NCBI RefSeq assembly: GCF_003473485.1
Contig: NC_053046.1
Location: forward strand, 2,428,001-2,492,000
DNA from: Medicago truncatula
Lineage: Eukaryota; Streptophyta; Magnoliopsida; Fabales; Fabaceae
Direction: 5' to 3'
Length of the DNA stretch: 64,000 bases
The notes below the pieces were generated by a model that saw only the letters and a program-made list of their open reading frames with translations, made no database searches and was not told where the DNA came from. Shown in pieces: positions 59,864 to 64,000 of this stretch (positions are counted from its first letter, which is position 1; the number at the start of each line of letters is the position of its first letter). The position numbers and the translations under genes were made by a program.

Positions 59864-60695
59864 TGTAACACCTCCGCTTGGTGGGCATGTAACGCCCGAA
59901 GCTGATGAGGGCGGGGAGTGGTCCGACTCCTGGCATGCTTTTAGGAAAAACTGAATCACATCGGAATGAGAGGGATCCTAAGGTCGTACAGGCATGAGAC
60001 TGCATGGTTGAAGGAAGGCTTATAAGAATTGTTTGGTACTGCCTATATCAACAAGATGCATCTTCTTTTCGGTAGCTCATTCCATAAGAACTCCACAGTT
60101 AAGCGTGCTTGACTTGGAGCAATTTTGGGATGGGTGACCTATCCCGGTAAGCGTGCGAGTGAGGACAAAACACGCTGAAAAGACTCGTGTTGGTTTGTGG
60201 GGTCAGTCGGCAATCCTAAAAGCAGTATGGGATGTTACCAATGGTATCAGAGCAGACCTCTCCCAGTACGATGTGGTTCGAGGACGAACCAAGCGGACGC
60301 TGGTGGGCATGTAACGCCTCCGCTTGGTGGGCATGTAACGCCCGAGGCTGATGAGGGCGGGGAGTGGTCCGACTCCTGGCATGCTTCTAGGAAAAACTGA
60401 ATCACATCGGAATGAGAGAGATCCTAAGGTCGTACAGATATGGGACTGCATGGTTGAAGGAAGACTTAAAAGAATTGTTTGGTACTACCTATATCAACAA
60501 GATGCATCTTCTTTTCGGTAGCTCATTCCATAAGAACTCCACAGTTAAGCGTGCTTGACTTGGAGCAATTTTGAGATGGGTGACCTACCGGAAAGTTTCC
60601 CGGTAAGCATGCGAGTGAGGAAAAAACACGCTGAAAAGACTCGTGTTGGTTTGTGGGGTCAGTCGGCAATCCTAAAAGCAGTCTGGGACGTTACA
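59864..60695 (+). mobile_element. Cassandra-type TRIM retrotransposon, complete
   Basis: Two LTRs (59864-60240 and 60310-60695) start TGTAACACCTCC / TGTAACGCCTCC and end in TGTTAC-CA and CGTTACA. They flank only about 69 bp of internal DNA. The internal part begins with the PBS TGGTATCAGAGC, complementary to initiator tRNA-Met. Flanks ACCAC and ACCAT match at 4 of 5, a likely 5-bp target duplication. Both LTRs carry a 5S-rRNA-like segment, the hallmark of Cassandra. No proteins are encoded; mobilisation would need enzymes from another element. LTR 2 keeps CCGGAAAGTTTCCCGG where LTR 1 has a shorter version, and the LTRs differ by a modest number of substitutions. Confidence 0.92.
60083..60139 (+). 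other. 5S-rRNA-like Pol III promoter segment in Cassandra LTR 1
   Basis: CATAAGAACTCCACAGTTAA then GCGTGCTTGACTTGG, and GGGATGGGTGACC after an AT-rich stretch, correspond to the internal control region of plant 5S rRNA (A box, intermediate element, C box). The same segment is at 60529-60585 in LTR 2. In known Cassandra elements it supports Pol III transcription. Confidence 0.85.
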
Positions 60696-60755
60696 ACCAT
60701 TATGCCAATCCAAATGAGTTTGGATGGCGAAATAATTCAAAAGAAAGAAATAAGA

Positions 60756-60888
60756 GAGGTGAGTTTAGCTTAGTTGGTAAGGATATTGCATATTACATGC
60801 AGGGGCCAAGGTTCGAACTCTGGACATCCCATTTCTCCATATTTAAAACGTGCAAGCTCTAACCACTAAACTACTTGACAAAAAAAAT
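60756..60888 (+). mobile_element. tRNA-derived SINE
   Basis: Head with A box (TTTAGCTTAGTTGGTAAGG) and B box (GGTTCGAACTCTGG), a body with ACATGCAGGGGCCAAGG, and a short A-rich tail (GACAAAAAAAATG). Bases needed for an acceptor stem do not pair, so this is not a functional tRNA gene. No target duplication was found. Confidence 0.6.
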
Positions 60889-61157
60889 GTTCATAATAAT
60901 TTGATCATTAGCAAATAATGAAGAAAAGAAAAGGGACAAAAAGTGTATTATTTTTATCTTAAGAAAATTGGGCATGAGATTTTTTATTTTTTTTATAGGC
61001 CTCAACAAAATATTTCTCCCTTCATTTTTGTTTACTATTTAATGAGTTAAATAGCTTCATCATTCTTTCAATGTTGATTTTATTTAACAAATCGATTGAA
61101 CTCAAGTAGTCAATTTAATAAAAAATATTTGATTTTAATATTTTATTAGAAGTCTAA

Positions 61158-62665
61158 GATACCGTTTGGCCAGACTTTTTTTTCGGTCTAAAAACTACTT
61201 TAAAACAAAGTTAAAATAAAGTTCTTTAAGAAAAAGGCTAAAGCTATTTGGTTTCTTTATTTTTTTTTAGTTCTAAAGTTATTTTTGAGTTAAAAGCTGT
61301 TTGGCAAAATATTGTACAAAACTTTGAATTTATTATTTTTTGGTGGTGTCTGGGGTTCGAACCTGGGACCTTGCATATATTTATGCATTGTCTATAAATA
61401 AAAAAAACTTTGAATTCATTATGAATTAACATAATAAATAAAAAAATATCTAAAATATTTTTTGAAGGGAAAAAATGTTTAAAATATAAAAGATATATTT
61501 TTACCAATACTATATTTACTCAATGACGTTTATTTTGTGTAACATGAATATAAATTTGTACAATATCTTTTCCAATTATACTCTATAACAAATTTTGTTA
61601 TAAGAATGACATATTTTTAGTGTTGGTCAAAAAGATAAGAATTTATATTATATAATATTGTATTTGTTACATTGCTGGTGTCATTGAAAAAGATATGTTT
61701 AGTTTTTTTAATAAGAAAAAGATATGCATAGTTTGTTACAATACAAATGTGTAAATTATATATAAGTATAATTTTTTTAGGCAACTACACTTGTAATTTT
61801 AATTAAAATCAAAATTTTATAAAAATAATTATACGCATTACACAACACTAACAAAAATTATACGCATTAGCATAACAAAAAAAAAAACAGAAAGAGGAAC
61901 ATAAATTATTACTCTAAACGCTAACATGTGTGTATTTCCGTGGTTGAAGAAAGGGAATAAAAATATTTGGTGTCATTCATTGACAGCGTGAATACAAATA
62001 TTTGCGAGGTTGTGATAATTAAAAGATATTGAAATTAATATATAAGTGATAAAAAGATAATAAAATTCCTTAAACAAAATAGATAATAAACTTAAATGGA
62101 ACCTCATTAAAAAATTAAATGGACCGGTTAAAAAAAAAAATGGAAGAAAAAAGCATATTGAAAAAATAAAACAAAAGGTTGCAGGCGGGAGTTGAAGACA
62201 GGTGCTTGTGAAATAAATTGGGGAGAAAAAGTTTTTTGAAGTAGCATTCAACAACTTTTGGTTAAAGCTCATTCCATTCAATTTTATGCATTCTAAAAAA
62301 AGTACTTTTTTTCGAAGGTACTTTATTGTAGGGGCGGAGCCTCCCCCCAGCTAGCCTGGGCTAGTGCCCAGGCTCAGCTCCAATTTTCTTTGTAGCAAGT
62401 CCTACCATTACTAGAATTTTTAGCTTTTCCTGCGGATTTTATCAAGGATTTAGGTTCCGCAGGAAAGATATATCCGTAGGAAATGTGAATTTATCTGCAG
62501 GAAATGTGAAATTATTCGTAGGAAGGAAGTAACGTTTTGCGATAAATTTTTTGCCCAGGCTCTATATAATTTCTGGCTCCGCCACTGCTTTATTGATATT
62601 GTGTTTGGCCTAACTTCTCCTTAAAAATGTAGAAAAGCTGAAAAAAAGCCGGACCAAACGGTACC
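61158..62665 (-). mobile_element. PIF/Harbinger-like element, copy 2, inverted
   Basis: Begins GATACCGTTTGGCCAGACTT and ends GCCGGACCAAACGGTACC, flanked by TAA on both sides (61155-61157 and 62666-62668). It is the reverse-orientation relative of 48761-49751. Shared landmarks include CAAAATATTGTACAAAACTT, GGTGTCATTCATTGACA and TTCGAAGGTACTTTA. A 259-bp hAT-like MITE (62329-62587) is nested inside. Confidence 0.85.
62329..62587. mobile_element. hAT-like MITE nested in the Harbinger-like element
   Basis: Perfect 8-bp duplication CTTTATTG (62321-62328 and 62588-62595). Ends TAGGGGCGGAGCC and, inverted, CAGTGGCGGAGCC. The other Harbinger-like copy has the uninterrupted site near 48830-48855 (on the minus strand AAGGTACTTTACTGATATTG), proving the insertion. 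Confidence 0.93.
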
Positions 62666-62668
62666 TAA

Positions 62669-63621
62669 AACAACCTTAGATCTTACATCATTATCGATCA
62701 AAATTTAAATCGTAAGTTTGCACTTATCCAAAACTGGAGAGATAAAGACAAACAAGACAACATGGATAAAGACAATAAATATCTATTTATTTTATGTATA
62801 GTGTTAAAAGTGACCTAAGAGTATTATTTAAGGCATAACAATAAAAAAAAAATTGTAAAAGAAAATTGTTTTAAAAATACAAATAAACTTTTGTCAAAGT
62901 AATATAACTATCTTATTTTTCTATACAAAAATTGTATTTTTGTGTTTCCTTAAACAATCTAAAAAAAACAAAGATATGAACTTAAGGTGGCTCCATAAGT
63001 CACGGGTTCAAGCTCCACTGGTGTTTTTAAAGAGGTAAATATAAAGAATTTTGTTGTGTTTTTTAAATCCCGAAGATCTTTCCTACCTTGAACAGAGGCA
63101 CCACCCCCCTCGCCTTAAATTTTTGTATAAAATAAAATAAAATCTCATTCTCCCTTCTCTTTTAAGTCTTATAACTCTTCATCTCTCTTGTAATCTTAGA
63201 ATAAAGATAAGTTCACACTCTTAATGTGTACATCCATTTGTATCTCTTTACCAAATATATGGTTTGTGTGACCACATTTTGTTAGTTGCGTGACACATGC
63301 GCGTGGCCACTATTTTTCGACTTAGTTAACCAAATAAATTCTGTAAAAATAGTGGCCACGCAACTAAATAAATGTGGTTACACATATCACATATTACATA
63401 TTTGATTAACTTAAATTTTTCAAAATAGTACAAAAAATGTACACGTTAAGAGCATCAATCTATCATTGCTCTTGATCTTACTCTCTTAATTATGTTTTCT
63501 TTTTAATGAGGTTAGAGAGTAAAATTAAGAGAATTAGGAGAAGGACTAAGGAGGGTGAGAAAATAAATGAGGTGAGACAGTAAAATTAAAATTAAGAGAG
63601 CTAGGTGAAGGAGGAGGGTGA
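62669..63621. other. Intergenic, no gene seen
   Basis: AT-rich DNA. A short inverted pair near 63297-63365 (GTGGCCACTATTTTT and AAAAATAGTGGCCACG) marks another small foldback repeat. A tRNA-like B box (CACGGGTTCAAGCTCC) near 62999 suggests a SINE fragment. Confidence 0.5.
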
Positions 63622-63630
63622 AAAAATAAA

Positions 63631-63901
63631 GAGCAATGCTATATATCAAGAAAGATTTTATCAAGAAAATTTTAAGAATGACATGGCAGAATAATCACCC
63701 TTAGATTTTATCAAGAAATAGTCTTGAAATTAATGTTAGTCAATAAAATTTCAGCCTGGCCGGAAATCATGGGGTGGTGGGTGTTATGTATTTTTTTTTT
63801 ATGAAAGATTAATAAATAAGACTGAAATCTAAAGGTGATCATTGTGCCATGTCATTCTTAGATCTTTCTTATAAAATCATTCTTGATATCTAGCATTTTC
63901 C
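63631..63901. mobile_element. Mutator-like MITE with about 80-bp inverted repeats
   Basis: Perfect 9-bp duplication AAAAATAAA (63622-63630 and 63902-63910), though the site is low-complexity. Ends GAGCAATGCTATATATCAAG and, inverted, GGAAAATGCTAGATATCAAG. Similarity continues through AAGAATGACATGGCA. Confidence 0.85.
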
Positions 63902-64000
63902 AAAAATAAAAGAAGATGATTCATGCCAATAAAAACTTATTCAAAGATATTGAACAACAAACCACAAAAAAAAATTGTAAAAAAATCATAATTTTAAATT

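Noticed and set aside
60529-60585. 5S rRNA gene
   Set aside because: Only part of 5S rRNA is present, it recurs in both LTRs of one element, and it is diverged, so it belongs to Cassandra rather than to a 5S array.
60756-60888. Second tRNA gene
   Set aside because: A and B boxes are present but acceptor and anticodon stems do not pair, and an A-rich tail follows, so it is a SINE.
61345-61370. tRNA gene suggested by GGGGTTCGAACCTGGG
   Set aside because: Only a B-box-like arm is present. The same fragment sits at the equivalent place in the other Harbinger-like copy, so it is part of that element.

Overview
The window is AT-rich plant nuclear DNA. Genes are split by canonical GT/AG introns, intergenic space is packed with small DNA transposons and LTR fragments, and the protein sequences and repeat families (Cassandra, Au-type SINE, Gypsy-type LTRs) point to a dicot. 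I infer a papilionoid legume, Medicago-like.

Seven genes are supported on direct sequence grounds, plus one tRNA. They are: (1) vacuolar H+-ATPase subunit E (4311-8104, +, six exons, 230 aa); (2) a MIR319 microRNA hairpin (about 11528-11720, +) with a TATA box upstream; (3) a small VOC/glyoxalase-like protein (18534-19437, -, three exons, 116 aa); (4) a coiled-coil protein of the At5g41620/USO1-like family (20313-24021, -, three exons, 675 aa); (5) three tandem CHX cation/H+ antiporter genes of the CHX16/CHX18 type (28946-32306, 34034-37076, 45035-48060, all +, three exons each); (6) a chloroplast GDT1/PAM71-type manganese/calcium transporter (53681-58191, +, eleven exons, 351 aa), whose fifth intron holds a tRNA-Cys(GCA) gene on the opposite strand.

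From memory of Arabidopsis, the gene order matches in reverse the block At1g64150 (PAM71), At1g64170 (CHX16), At1g64180 (USO1-like), At1g64185 (VOC), At1g64200 (VHA-E3). It also matches the homeologous block At5g41610 (CHX18), At5g41620, At5g41650 (VOC), At5g41663 (MIR319B). The window therefore looks like an old conserved neighbourhood that in Arabidopsis was split between two duplicated segments.

The CHX cluster has a readable history. CHX copies 2 and 3 are near-identical sisters. The spacer before copy 3 resembles the spacer between copies 1 and 2, which suggests that a two-gene unit was duplicated and one gene was then lost. Copy 3 has an in-frame 57-bp deletion that removes most of its first membrane helix, a Gly-to-Arg change in a membrane segment, and a premature stop near the C terminus.

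Most of the rest is transposon DNA. Many elements can be bounded exactly by target-site duplications: hAT-like (8 bp), Mutator-like MITEs (9 bp), PIF/Harbinger-like (TTA/TAA), CACTA (3 bp) and Stowaway (TA). There are also a Cassandra TRIM carrying 5S-rRNA-like LTRs, a truncated Gypsy-type element, a solo LTR, a LINE relic, SINEs and a Helitron-like terminus. Several insertions have an empty site preserved in a duplicated copy elsewhere in the window.
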